A DNA stretch of 64,000 nt from Nemertoderma westbladi (taxonomy: Eukaryota; Xenacoelomorpha; Nemertodermatida; Nemertodermatidae): NCBI GenBank assembly GCA_032718475.1, contig JAUCBJ010002826.1, positions 1 to 64,000 of the forward strand, written 5' to 3'. A program made the position numbers and the translations under genes. Positions 47,169-58,000 of the stretch are shown here, piece by piece. Numbering within the stretch: the first letter of the stretch is position 1; each line of letters opens with the position of its first letter. Under the pieces are notes generated by a model that saw only the letters and a program-made list of their open reading frames with translations, was not told the origin of the DNA and made no database searches.

Positions 47169-48904
47169 GGGTTCCGCGTCGTTGGGTCCTTTGGTCGTTA
47201 GGTCCTGCGTCGTTAGGTCCTGCGTCGTTAGGTCCTGAGGCATTAGGTCCTGCGACATTAGGTCCTGCGTCATTAGGTCCTGTTGTGTCATATCGTGCGA
47301 CGTTAGGTCCTGTGGAGCGTCGTTAGGTCCTGCCTGCCTGCGTCGTTAGGTCCTGTATTCCACTACTGTACAGTGAACAGGCTGACAGCAGGACAGGTAC
47401 CGGTGTCCGGTAGGCCACTGTATACTGGTATACAAGGTATATGGCAATATTGTAGGTACCGGTAGTAGAAAGGGTAGGTCGGTATAAACGGTAGGTTGGG
47501 CCTGAGAACAGCCTACCGTGACAACCCTGCAGTAAAGAGGTGGATTTGAAGGGTTGTAGCTCTTTGTATGGTTCCTGTCCCCTTAGTGCTTCATGTCTTC
47601 GAGCAATTAAAGACAGATGTACCAGTTGTAGGACCACCCGGCGATATACAATTACGTGTTTTCATTGACTACTTTGTGCGGTGGCTGCGCCCTGATATGT
47701 TAGAAATATGGAACCATTACCAGATTACGACAATAATGGACCACGAACGACCAACCATGCGGAAGGTTATCATAATGCTCTGCGAACGCATTTCCATCAC
47801 AAACATCCTGATTTAGGGGAGTTCCTGTTTGTTGTTCAACAAATTATTCACAACTGCGCAATTCGGGGACGTAAATTATTGGTTGGCATGTAGCCCAACC
47901 AAAGCGACCAAGTTATCTAGGAATTGATCGCGAAATAAAGTTGGCGAGGGATGATCTTGCTTCTAAATTGGACCACATGGCAGACAACATTATTCCAATC
48001 CTAATACCCCAGCTACTGTATCCATACCTTGATCGAATGGAAAAGTTAGTCGCAGGGAAATCATTGCTGTAAGGATCCAGTTCTTATTGTTGGATTACTA
48101 CTTAACCGTGAACTTGAAAGAACTACTTAACTGAGTTATTTTTGTATACCGGTACCATTCAAAATCGTTCTAATTTTTACTTTAATCATTTATTCATTCT
48201 TTATAGTGTTGTGTTTTGTGTTATCATATGTTAATGTTGTTGAACATATGTGAAAATATGTGTTAGTAATGTTGAAGATAAAAGTAGTGCGGCTATTTGA
48301 ATCAAGTTTTGAGTGGGCGTTTATTTGGGAGCGGGAGGGAGGGGGAACTTTTTTCTATTTATGTGAACTATTTTTGTAGGTCGTATGAGCAGTGCTCATG
48401 GGAACTGTGCTAGTCAATTGGTTTAGGAGAATGGTTTAGGGACGCAGTACTCGTCACCATAGAACATTACAAGCCTCGTTGCGCTCGTCCTGTTTTATCC
48501 GAAAATATATTTCATAACGTAGACTGACGATGAACTAAAGATGACACTATGTCGTCACCATAGAACATTACAAGCCTCGTTGCGCTCGACCTGTTTTAGT
48601 CGAAAATATTTCTCATAACGTTAACCTTATAACTATGAAAAATGACAAAATGAAATGTGAAATTAAAAATTAAAAAAACTGAAAAATCTGGAAACCCCCC
48701 AATCGCCAAAGCCGCAGAGGACCTAATGACGCAGGACCTAACGACCAAAGGACCTAATGACGCTATTATAGAAGACCTAATGTCGCAGGACCTAATGACG
48801 CAGGACTTAACGCCGCAGGACCTAATGCCGCAGGACCTAACGACCACTCACAGGACCTAATGACGCGGGACCTAACGACCAAAGGACCTAATGACGCGTT
48901 ACCC
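47169..48904. mobile_element. MULE-like transposon with minisatellite terminal inverted repeats
   Basis: The left end (from GGGTTCCGCGTCGTTGGG at 47169) and right end (to 48904) are inverted copies. Each is a run of 13-16-bp units of the form CGTCGTTAGGTCCTG, spanning about 47169-47355 and 48715-48904. ACCGGT abuts both ends (47163-47168 and 48905-48910). A decayed MULE transposase lies inside. A ~100-bp direct duplication containing CACCATAGAACATTACAAGC occurs at about 48455 and 48555. Confidence 0.8.
47568..48060 (+). pseudogene. Decayed MULE transposase C-terminal region
   Basis: The first frame reads RVFIDYFVRWLRPDMLEIWN. After a shift near 47720 a second frame (open to 47893) reads NNGPRTTNHAEGYHNALRTH and FLFVVQQIIHNCAI. 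The PRTTNHAEGYHN motif and its surroundings are the C-terminal part of MULE transposases, near the catalytic Glu. The N-terminal DNA-binding part and first catalytic Asp are not found, and later codons run into stops, so it is not functional. Confidence 0.75.
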
Positions 48905-48910
48905 ACCGGT

Positions 48911-49321
48911 GGTACTGCGGTACCAGCTGACCAGGGTACCTCGTAAATAAAACGTAACCATAGAAGATTTTTTTCATCTCGATAGGCCTACCTAGATATT
49001 TTCATCTCTATCTCGATAGGCCTACCGGTACTGTTAATCAGTTAATACTGTATTACTCCGATATTGTAATCGGCCTACTACCAGACTACAGTACTACCGT
49101 ACCGGTAACTTTTAATTGTAAAAATATTTACCGGTAGGCCTATCCCTGTATCCCTCCTGCCCTCTGTCCCTATCCTGCTATCAGACTATTTAATGCTGTA
49201 ATGGCGGTAGGCTGGTAGAGTGGTAGGTACGCGTACCGGTACCGTACATCATTAAGAATAAGATACGATCTGTCTTGTAATTTCTAAATATTTGTCGATT
49301 TTAAACATAAATTAAGAAGAG
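48911..49321 (+). promoter_or_regulatory. EIF3I upstream region
   Basis: About 410 bp between the MULE-like element and the EIF3I ATG. It is rich in CTACCGG, ACCGGTA and TAGGCCTA words. No promoter element can be named. ATTAAGAAG precedes the start codon. Confidence 0.3.
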
Positions 49322-50302
49322 ATGCAACCTATATTACTACAGGGCCACACCCGATCCTTAACCCAGATCCGTTACAACCGAGAAGGCGACCTACTGTTCT
49401 CCTGTTCGAAGGACCCCGTACCTAATGTGTGGTACTCCGCGAACGGGGAGCGACTGGGCACGTACAACGGCCACAACGGAGCGGTCTGGTCCATCGATGT
49501 CTCCTGGGACAGCGCCCGTGTGCTCACCGCATCCGCGGACAACACCTGCCGACTGTGGGACTGCGAGACCGGTCGCGAGTTACTCAGGGTAGACACCCCC
49601 AGCGCTGTGCGAACGGCCGGGTTTAGTTTCGGCGCTAAGAGCATCTTTCTGAGTACCGACCGCGCGATGGGTCATCTGTGTCATCTACAGATGTACGATG
49701 TGCGAGATCCAGGGCAGTGGGTGGTGGGAGGGGCGAAACCCCATCAGGATATAGAAGTGAAAGACAGCAAAATAACTAGCGCGATATGGGGGCCCTTAGA
49801 CGAATTTATAGTGACTGGCCACGAAGACGGCCAACTCTGCCAGTACGATTCTAAAACAGGTCAACGTCTCTGTATAAAAGATTACCACAGCGGTCAGATT
49901 AATGATATACAACCTTCTTTGGATAAAACAATGCTAATAACCGCAAGTAAGGATACAACAGCTAAATTATTCGATGCCTGGGATTTGGAACAGATGTACA
50001 CTTACAAGACGGATAGGCCGGTTAATTCAGCGGCTATTTCGCCGATTCGCGAACACGTTGTGTTGGGGGGAGGGCAGGAGGCGATGGAAGTGACGACTAC
50101 GGCCACTAGAGTTGGGAAGTTCGACGCGAGATTCTATCATCTTGTGTTCGAGGATGAATTCGCCAGGGTTAAAGGTCATTTCGGGCCGATTAACACGTTG
50201 GCTTTCCATCCAGACGGGATGAGTTACGCATCCGGCGCCGAGGATGGTTTCGTTAGGATACAATCCTTTGACTCAGATTATATTGGTTATACATTCGAAT
50301 AA
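49322..50302 (+). CDS. EIF3I: Eukaryotic translation initiation factor 3 subunit I
   Basis: Single exon, 326 residues, essentially the length of vertebrate EIF3I (about 325). The N-terminus [19 protein letters not shown] and the WD-40 repeats are typical: [68 protein letters not shown], and the closing [26 protein letters not shown] split by usual spacing. The seven-bladed propeller binds the EIF3B/EIF3G part of the eIF3 complex in translation initiation. AATAAA hexamers lie at 50328, 50348 and 50371. The lack of introns is notable beside five-exon VPS11, but the frame is intact and there is no poly(A) tract, so I treat it as the functional gene. Confidence 0.96.
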   Translation: MQPILLQGHTRSLTQIRYNREGDLLFSCSKDPVPNVWYSANGERLGTYNGHNGAVWSIDVSWDSARVLTASADNTCRLWDCETGRELLRVDTPSAVRTAGFSFGAKSIFLSTDRAMGHLCHLQMYDVRDPGQWVVGGAKPHQDIEVKDSKITSAIWGPLDEFIVTGHEDGQLCQYDSKTGQRLCIKDYHSGQINDIQPSLDKTMLITASKDTTAKLFDAWDLEQMYTYKTDRPVNSAAISPIREHVVLGGGQEAMEVTTTATRVGKFDARFYHLVFEDEFARVKGHFGPINTLAFHPDGMSYASGAEDGFVRIQSFDSDYIGYTFE

Positions 50303-51418
50303 TAATCTACAACGCAGTGAATAATATAATAAAGTATTTTAGTTTGCAATAAAGGAGTTTGTTGCGGATGAATAAAGAGTTTTATTTTCTCTCTTTTAAT
50401 TAAACGGGTTAATTTGTTTAGGTTCAGGGTCGTTGTGTCTCTAAATATAGTCGCTTCTTTCACAGATTTAAATTAAATTCAATCAGACAGGAACGAAATC
50501 AGTTAACCTAACTGATATTGTTGCTCAGTTTTATAGAGATATTATGTTATTATTGACATTGTATCAAGTTAAAACTGCATAATTTATTATTATTTATAAA
50601 GTAAGTAGATCGAGATATTGTGACTAACAATGGCAGCAGAAATCTAACCTAAAACTCATACCGGTATACGTATAAATATATCTGAATGAATTAGAATTCT
50701 ACCCCGGAGTGCTCCAGTTCCATGCACTTGGAAATTGAAGTATTGATATTGAACGAAAAGTCTCAAAAATTATCTCCACAATCTGTACCTTAATTTAAGA
50801 TCCCCCAACCAAGTGTGTATCACCTGTATAAATACACACATACATAGTGAAGAGGGAATGTAGGAATACATCTCTAACAAAGTAATAAAGACACTGAATC
50901 AATATTTTACTCTTCAAAGTGTCACTCTTATCCTCTCAATAATTAGTTTGGATAGTAAAAATGTCTTTATTTTATATGAAACAGTAAATTTTATTTCCAA
51001 TTGGCTATTTGATACTTTTTGATACTGTTAAGTGTTACCATGTTAAATTAATATTCATATAACCAAAGAAGTTGTTTGAAAAGTTATAATAAAATTACCA
51101 AACGTAGTAATAGTCTCTGTGTATTAGATTATTGGGGATTTTATTCATTATTATCAAAAAAATTCCAGAAAGTATCACTGCAGCTTAACTTTAATTTTTG
51201 TTAAATAAGAACTTAAAAGTTCTAGAATAACAGATGATTGCAGTTACGATGCTGGGAATTGTAACTTTCTGTGCAACTTTTAAAACTTTTAAGCATCAAA
51301 AATCGGTGCCTTAGGTTGGCTTCTATTGTATATCTTACAGCTTTATATTTCTTGTATAAAACTTCTTACAATTTATTTTGAATCTTTATCGGTCCGTCGT
51401 GATGCTTTACACAACAGA
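50303..51418. other. EIF3I 3' flank and B4GALT7 upstream region
   Basis: AT-rich, with no further gene or ordered repeat. The three polyadenylation hexamers at 50328-50376 belong to EIF3I. The reading frame of B4GALT7 is open upstream of its ATG to about 51326, but without an ATG. Confidence 0.45.
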
Positions 51419-52399
51419 ATGCCTCTTCTATCTCTCCGATTTAATCGCCTATCCAATACCCGATGCCGGATTCTTTACATGTCATCAATGTTTATATTAT
51501 CATCAATTCTCACATTAATCTCTTTGCATCTCTACTTAAAGTGCCTTAATATTTGCTACAGTCTCTCTAGCAGCCGAGTTGCCCAGGACACTGCGTCCCA
51601 GACCCAGACTCATCACAGACTGGCCGTCATTGTCCCATTTAGGGACCGTTTCGAAGAATTATCCCAATTTGTCCCGCATATATCAAGTTTCCTTAAAGAA
51701 CAAAATATCAACTTTTCAATATACGTGATTAACCAATCAGATAGCTACAGATTTAACCGAGCTGCCCTTATCAATGTGGGCGCCTTGGTAACAGCCAATC
51801 AGTTCGATTATATGGCAATACACGACGTGGATCTATTGCCTATAAACAAGGAACTATCGTATCGGTGGCCAATCAACTCACCGCACCACCTCGCGGCCCC
51901 ATGGTTACACCCTTTGTATCACTACGAGACGTTTATTGGTGGGATTTTTCTCATCACTCGCGAGCAGTATAAACTAGTAAATGGTATGAGTAATAACTTC
52001 TGGGGGTGGGGAAGGGAAGATGACGAATTCTACAAGCGTCTAACCTCGTCTGACCTGAGTGTATCCCGACCGGGTAACATTGGTACCGGTACCGAGGATA
52101 CCTTCATCCATTTACACTCCCCCCAGTGGCGTCCCAGGGACACCGTCCGCTTGGGGGAGCAACGAAAGTCGCAGTTCCAACGGGACACCATAACAGGTCT
52201 GCTAAACATCCAATACCAGCTGCTAAGAGAACAAGTTATCGATTTCGATGGGGCCTCATGTTATGTTTTTTACGTTGAGTTGTACTGCGATCTCGCTTTA
52301 ACTCCCTTCTGTAAACTAAAGGAAACGCCCCGCCACTCCAATAACGCAAAAACTACAACTCGTACGGCCAATGAAAAATTAATTCATAATGAAATATAG
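51419..52399 (+). CDS. B4GALT7: Beta-1,4-galactosyltransferase 7 (xylosylprotein galactosyltransferase)
   Basis: Starting at the in-frame ATG at 51419 gives 326 residues, very close to the known animal enzyme length (about 327). Short cytoplasmic N-terminus, signal-anchor at about residues 18-40, then a luminal GT7 domain. Visible motifs: LAVIVPFRDRFEEL, FNRAALINVG, the metal-binding HDVDLLP (Asp at about 136 and 138), HPLYHY, FIGGIFLI and the WGWGREDDE signature at about 195-203. The Golgi enzyme adds the first galactose to xylose in the glycosaminoglycan linker of proteoglycans and uses Mn2+. Both catalytic motifs are intact. No intron lies in the coding region. Confidence 0.96.
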   Translation: MPLLSLRFNRLSNTRCRILYMSSMFILSSILTLISLHLYLKCLNICYSLSSSRVAQDTASQTQTHHRLAVIVPFRDRFEELSQFVPHISSFLKEQNINFSIYVINQSDSYRFNRAALINVGALVTANQFDYMAIHDVDLLPINKELSYRWPINSPHHLAAPWLHPLYHYETFIGGIFLITREQYKLVNGMSNNFWGWGREDDEFYKRLTSSDLSVSRPGNIGTGTEDTFIHLHSPQWRPRDTVRLGEQRKSQFQRDTITGLLNIQYQLLREQVIDFDGASCYVFYVELYCDLALTPFCKLKETPRHSNNAKTTTRTANEKLIHNEI

Positions 52400-52903
52400 T
52401 TATTTGTATCTTTATTAATTTTTAACAGTGTCACAATTGCTTGTATTGTAATTATTTAGTTTGCAATTATAACAAGTAAAATTAAGTTTTTCAATTTATT
52501 ATATAATTTTTAAGTTTTAAAGTTTAAGTTTTTCCACATTTTTATAATTTTAAGAATAGCTCTGGTACATGTAGAACCAAAAAAACAAACCTGAAGTGTT
52601 GGGAGGTAATTGCTTGGAATTTTTTAGATTGTTCGGAAATAACTTTGTCAAAAATGAATTAAATTCAACGAAATTGTCAAATCATTCCTAAAAATATAAC
52701 AAAGAAATCGACCATTTAGGAATATATAATTGTATTCATATCTTTACCATGTGAGCATTTCTGTTGAAAGGGGCCTTAATATTCAATTGTAAAATATCAT
52801 GCTTATCTACGGCTTGTTATAAAACAGACTACCCCTTACGCTTTAAACAATAACTCAAGTTCGAGAAACTATATGAGAAATTTGATAACCTCTTACGTAT
52901 GTA
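52400..52903. other. B4GALT7 3' flank, no further gene seen
   Basis: AT-rich sequence with no ordered repeat, ending at the TA that flanks the next MITE. Confidence 0.4.
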
Positions 52904-53839
52904 CACCATGTCCCGTAATATAGTGTCATTTTCTGATGACACTGGTTTTCTGATTCATTTTTCTGCCCCCCCCCCCCCCCCCCAGATTTTTCTACAAATC
53001 TTTATCATATTGCTTGGAATTTGAAACATAACTAGTTCCGCTCACCGTCGATGACCCCATGAAGCCGGAATTTTCGATTTTGCCTTTAAATTTTTTAATA
53101 AGCGTTTTCAAAAAATGTATTTTGCGAAATCTCACCCTCCATATCGTGGCCATTCTTCACATTAGTCGTAATTTTTCATATCATTAAAAAGCTTGCGTTG
53201 CAAGGATTCCAAATATGTAACAATGTCTGAATTTCGTTGAGAAACAGCTGAGATATAGGCGTTCAAAGATTGCAATAATTATCCTTCGCTGAAGGCCATT
53301 TATTCTATTTAATAAATACACAATGTTCCGGAACATTTTGTTTATGTATGAATAGCTACGCAATAGATATATTGGATAGGAATACCGCTGTTGCCAACCA
53401 ACTGATAAAATAAATAACACGTTCTAGAATTTTGTGTATTTAATAAATAGAATAAATGGCCTGTAGCGAACAATAATTCTTGCAATCTTTAAACGCCTGT
53501 ATCTCAGAGCTGTTTTTCAACAAAATTCAGATATTGTTACATATTTGGAATCCTTGCAACGCAAGCTTTCTAATGATATGAAAAAATTACGACTAATGTG
53601 AAGAATGTCCACGATACGGAGGGTGCGATTTCGCAAAATACACTTTTTTAAAACGCTTATAAAAAAATTTAAAGGCAAAATCGAAAATTCCGGCTTCATG
53701 GGGTCATCAAGGGTGAGTGGAACTAGTGGCGTTTCAAATTTCAAGCAATATGATAAAGATTTGTAGAAAAATCTGGGGGGGGGGGGGGGGGGGGGGGTCC
53801 GTGTCATCAGAAAATGACACTATATTACGGGACATGGTG
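52904..53839. mobile_element. Palindromic MITE with TA flanks and poly(C)/poly(G) arms
   Basis: Two arms of about 440 bp are inverted copies over their whole length, ending CACCATGTCCCGTAATATAG at 52904 and the complement at 53839. TA flanks both ends (52902-52903 and 53840-53841), as in Tc1/mariner-type elements. Each arm has a homopolymer at the same place, poly(C) near 52967-52983 and poly(G) near 53776-53798. The centre is about 53310-53430. No coding sequence. Confidence 0.87.
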
Positions 53840-53869
53840 TAATATTAAGCGATAATATCTCCGGGATGC

Positions 53870-54105
53870 ACCCCTGGGCGGTGTTGCTCAGTTGTTGAGT
53901 GTCGGCCCTCAATCTATTGGTTGTAGGTTCGAGCCCCACCAATGTCCCATCAGCCTTTCATCCATGGGGTCGATAACATGTGGGCTAGTTGAATTACTTG
54001 ATGCAAATGATATAGGAGTAGAGCCCACCCCTACCTTCGGGTAGCAGCTATCGAAAGAGGAGCCTTCGGGTCGCCTCCGGCTTCGGCCGACTGTTTGCTA
54101 TTGCT
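53870..54105 (+). mobile_element. tRNA-derived SINE, second family
   Basis: Box A-like TTGCTCAGTTGTTGAG and box B-like TGTAGGTTCGAGCCCC are followed by a GC-rich body (CTACCTTCGGGTAGCAG, GCCTCCGGCTTCGGCCG). Different from the 16.7/30.5 kb SINE. Only one copy in the window. Confidence 0.6.
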
Positions 54106-54195
54106 ACAGCCCAGGTTCCTCACAGAAACCTTCTGTATCATTGCCCCCCTCAAATCTTTTATCAGCATCATTAACACATACCGGTATCATAATTC

Positions 54196-54227
<32 letters not shown>

Positions 54228-54359
54228 ACACATCTGGGGCAGGCTCTATTTGACATAAGTTTTGAACACAGAGGCTGCAACCAGTGGCTAGTGGTTGCGG
54301 GCCAAGGCGTTCTAAATAACAGGCCATGATAAGGACATACTTACAGTAGCCAGTACTTT
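54106..54359. other. Poly(C) tract region
   Basis: Contains about 30 consecutive C at 54198-54227. The proline-rich open frame across it is a by-product. No gene. Confidence 0.5.
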
Positions 54360-55005
54360 TTTACTTTACCACCCCCCCACCCCACAGATTTTTCACTCAA
54401 TATTTTGTGAATTTTTGTCAATTGGATATTGTTCCCCAACACTTCTTGCCTCTGTTGAAAAAAATTGTTAATTTGTTCTAGATCACTATCTATTGTTACT
54501 AGCTATGTTTATAGCTACCGACTTTAGCAAATATAATATTTGTTTCTTTGGTAATTTTACATTATTTGCGCTGTTACTATAGAATTCTATATTTAAATAT
54601 CTCTAGAACATTAGTAGATATATTTTTTTATGGTAGCTAGTTTTTTTTTTTACTAGCTAGTATTTTGTGAAATTTAAAAAATACGGTATTTTTTTTATTT
54701 TTGTTATTGGTTAAGTGTTTGTGAACATTTAAAAGATATTATTTATTTTAAGGTAGCTTAGTGGTTTTTTTTTACTAGCTAAGTATTTTTTTTTTAATTA
54801 TAAAAACGAAATGTGAAAACATTGATATTTCAGAACTATGCCTTAAATAGCAATAATATCTAGTGTTCTAAGAACAAATTTTTTTTCCAATGGATTCATG
54901 AAGTGTTTGGGAACAACATCCAATAAAAAAAAACGGGAAAAAATGGATATGCAATAAATCTGGGTAGTGTGGGGGGGTGGGGGGGGGGGGGGGGGGGGTT
55001 GTAAA
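54360..55005. mobile_element. Imperfect foldback element with poly(G) end
   Basis: The ends are diverged inverted copies. Left: TTGGATATTGTTCCCCAACA near 54422 and TTTGTTCTAGATCACTA near 54473. Right: the complement, TGTTTGGGAACAACATCCAA at 54905-54924 and CTAGTGTTCTAAGAACAAA near 54861. C-rich sequence at the left end is matched by poly(G) at about 54971-54999. Interior AT-rich and non-coding. Confidence 0.6.
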
Positions 55006-55042
55006 TTAAATAGCCTGCAAAATTATTATCGTAGGCTGAATT

Positions 55043-58000
55043 ATCAAATATTATTGGGATTGAGGACGGTGCAGGACTACCAAGTGGCGCAGTGGACTGG
55101 GGATTGAGGACGGTGCAGGGCTACCAAGTGGCGCAGTGGACTGGGGATTGAGGACGGTGCAGGGCTACCAAGTGGCGCAGTGGACTGGGGATTGAGGACG
55201 GTGCAGGGCTACCAAGTGGCGTGGTGGACTGGGGATTGAGGACGGTGCAGGGCTACCAAGTAGCGCAGTGGACTGGGGATTGAGGACGGTGCAGGGCTAC
55301 CAAGTGGCGCAGTGGACTGGGGATTGAGGACGGTGTAGGGCTACCAAGTGGCGTGGTGGACTGGGGATTGAGGACGGTGCAGGGCTACCAAGTGGCGTGG
55401 TGGACTGGGGATTGAGGACGGTGCAGGGTTACCAAGTAGCGCAGTGGACTGGGGATTGAGGACGGTGCAGGGCTACCAAGTGGCGCGGCGGACTGGGGAT
55501 TGAGGACGGTGCAGGACTACCATGTGGCGCAGTGGACTGGGGATTGAGGACGGTGCAGGGCTACCAAGTGGCGCAGTGGACTGGGGATTGAGGACGGTGC
55601 AGGGCTACCAAGTGGCGTGGTGGACTGGGGATTGAGGACGGTGCAGGGCTACCAAGTAGCGCAGTGGACTGGGGATTGAGGACGGTGCAGGGCTACCAAG
55701 TCCAAGTGGCGTGGTGGACTGGGGATTGAGGACGGTGCAGGGCTACCAAGTAGCGCAGTGGACTGGGGATTGAGGACGGTGCAGGGCTACCAAGTGGCGT
55801 GGTGGACTGGGGATTGAGGACGGTGCAGGGCTACCAAGTGGCGTGGTGGACTGGGGATTGAGGACGGTGCAGGGCTACCAAGTGGCGCAGTGGACTGGGG
55901 ATTGAGGACGGTGCGGGGCCACCAAGTGGCGTGGTGGACTGGGGCTTGAGGACGGTGCAGGGCTACCAAGTGGCGCAGTGGACTGGGGATTGAGGACGGT
56001 GCAGGGCTACCAAGTAGCGCAGTGGACTGGGGATTGAGGACGGTGCAGGGCCACCAAGTGGCGTGGTGGACTGGGGATTGAGGACGGTGCAGGGCTACCA
56101 AGTGGCGTGGTGGACTGGGGATTGAGGACGGTGCAGGGCTACCAAGTGGCGTGGTGGACTGGGGATTGAGGACGGTGCGGGACTACTAAGTGGCGCGGCG
56201 GACTGGGGATTGAGGACGGTGCAGGGCTACCAAGTGGCGTGGTGGACTGGGGATTGAGGACGGTGCAGGGCTACCAAGTGGCTTGGTGGACTGGGGATTG
56301 AGGACGGTGCAGGGCTACCAAGTGGCGTGGTGGACTGGGGATTGAGGACGGTGCAGGGCTACCAAGTGGCGCAGTGGACTGGGGATTGAGGACGGTGCAG
56401 GGCTACCAAGTGGCGTGGTGGACTGGGGATTGAGGACGGTGCGGGACTACTAAGTGGCGCGGCGGACTGGGGATTGAGGACGGTGTAGGGCTACCAAGTG
56501 GCGTGGTGGACTGGGGATTGAGGACGGTGCGGGACTACTAAGTGGCGCGGCGGACTGGGGATTGAGGACGGTGCGGGACTACTAAGTGGCGCGGCGGACT
56601 GGGGATTGAGGACGGTGTAGGGCTACCAAGTGGCGTGGTGGACTGGGGATTGAGGACGGTGCGGGACTACTAAGTGGCGCGGCGGACTGGGGATTGAGGA
56701 CGGTGTAGGGCTACCAAGTAGCGCAGTGGACTGGGGATTGAGGACGGTGCAGGGCTACCAAGTGGCGTGGTGGACTGGGGATTGAGGACGGTGCAGGGCT
56801 ACCAAGTGGCGTGGTGGACTGGGGATTGAGGACGGTGCAGGGCTACCAAGTGGCGTGGTGGACTGGGGATTGAGGACGGTGCAGGGCTACCAAGTGGCGT
56901 GGTGGACTGGGGATTGAGGACGGTGCAGGGCTACCAAGTAGCGCAGTGGACTGGGGATTGAGGACGGTGTAGGGCTACCAAGTAGCGCAGTGGACTGGGG
57001 ATTGAGGACGGTGCAGGGCTACCAAGTGGCGTGGTGGACTGGGGATTGAGGACGGTGTAGGGCTACCAAGTAGCGCAGTGGACTGGGGATTGAGGACGGT
57101 GCAGGGCTACCAAGTGGCGTGGTGGACTGGGGATTGAGGACGGTGCAGGGCTACCAAGTGGCGTGGTGGACTGGGGATTGAGGACGGTGCAGGGCTACCA
57201 AGTGGCGTGGTGGACTGGGGATTGAGGACGGTGCAGGGCTACCAAGTGGCGCAGTGGACTGGGGATTGAGGACGGTGCAGGGCTACCAAGTGGCGTGGTG
57301 GACTGGGGATTGAGGACGGTGCGGGACTACTAAGTGGCGCGGCGGACTGGGGATTGAGGACGGTGCAGGGCTACCAAGTGGCGTGGTGGACTGGGGATTG
57401 AGGACGGTGCGGGACTACTAAGTGGCGCGGCGGACTGGGGATTGAGGACGGTGTAGTGCTACCAAGTGGCGTGGTGGACTGGGGATTGAGGACGGTGCGG
57501 GACTACTAAGTGGCGCGGCGGACTGGGGATTGAGGACGGTGTAGGGCTACCAAGTGGCGTGGTGGACTGGGGATTGAGGACGGTGCGGGACTACTAAGTG
57601 GCGCGGCGGACTGGGGATTGAGGACGGTGTAGGGCTACCAAGTGGCGTGGTGGACTGGGGATTGAGGACGGTGCAGGGCTACCAAGTGGCGTGGTGGACT
57701 GGGGATTGAGGACGGTGCAGGGCTACCAAGTGGCGTGGTGGACTGGGGATTGAGGACGGTGCGGGACTACCAAGTGGCGTGGTGGACTGGGGATTGAGGA
57801 CGGTGCAGGGCTACCAAGTGGCACAGTGGACTGGGGATTGAGGACGGTGCAGGGCCACCAAGTGGCGTGGTGGACTGGGGATTGAGGACGGTGCAGGGCT
57901 ACCAAGTGGCGTGGTGGACTGGGGATTGAGGACGGTGCGGGACTACTAAGTGGCGCGGCGGACTGGGGATTGAGGACGGTGTAGTGCTACCAAGTGGCGT

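Noticed and set aside
49322-50302. EIF3I as a dead processed pseudogene
   Set aside because: The full-length frame, conserved WD-40 motifs and downstream AATAAA signals argue for function. I see no poly(A) tract or target duplication at its borders.
54141-54329. Proline-rich open frame
   Set aside because: Produced by a run of about 30 C. No other support.
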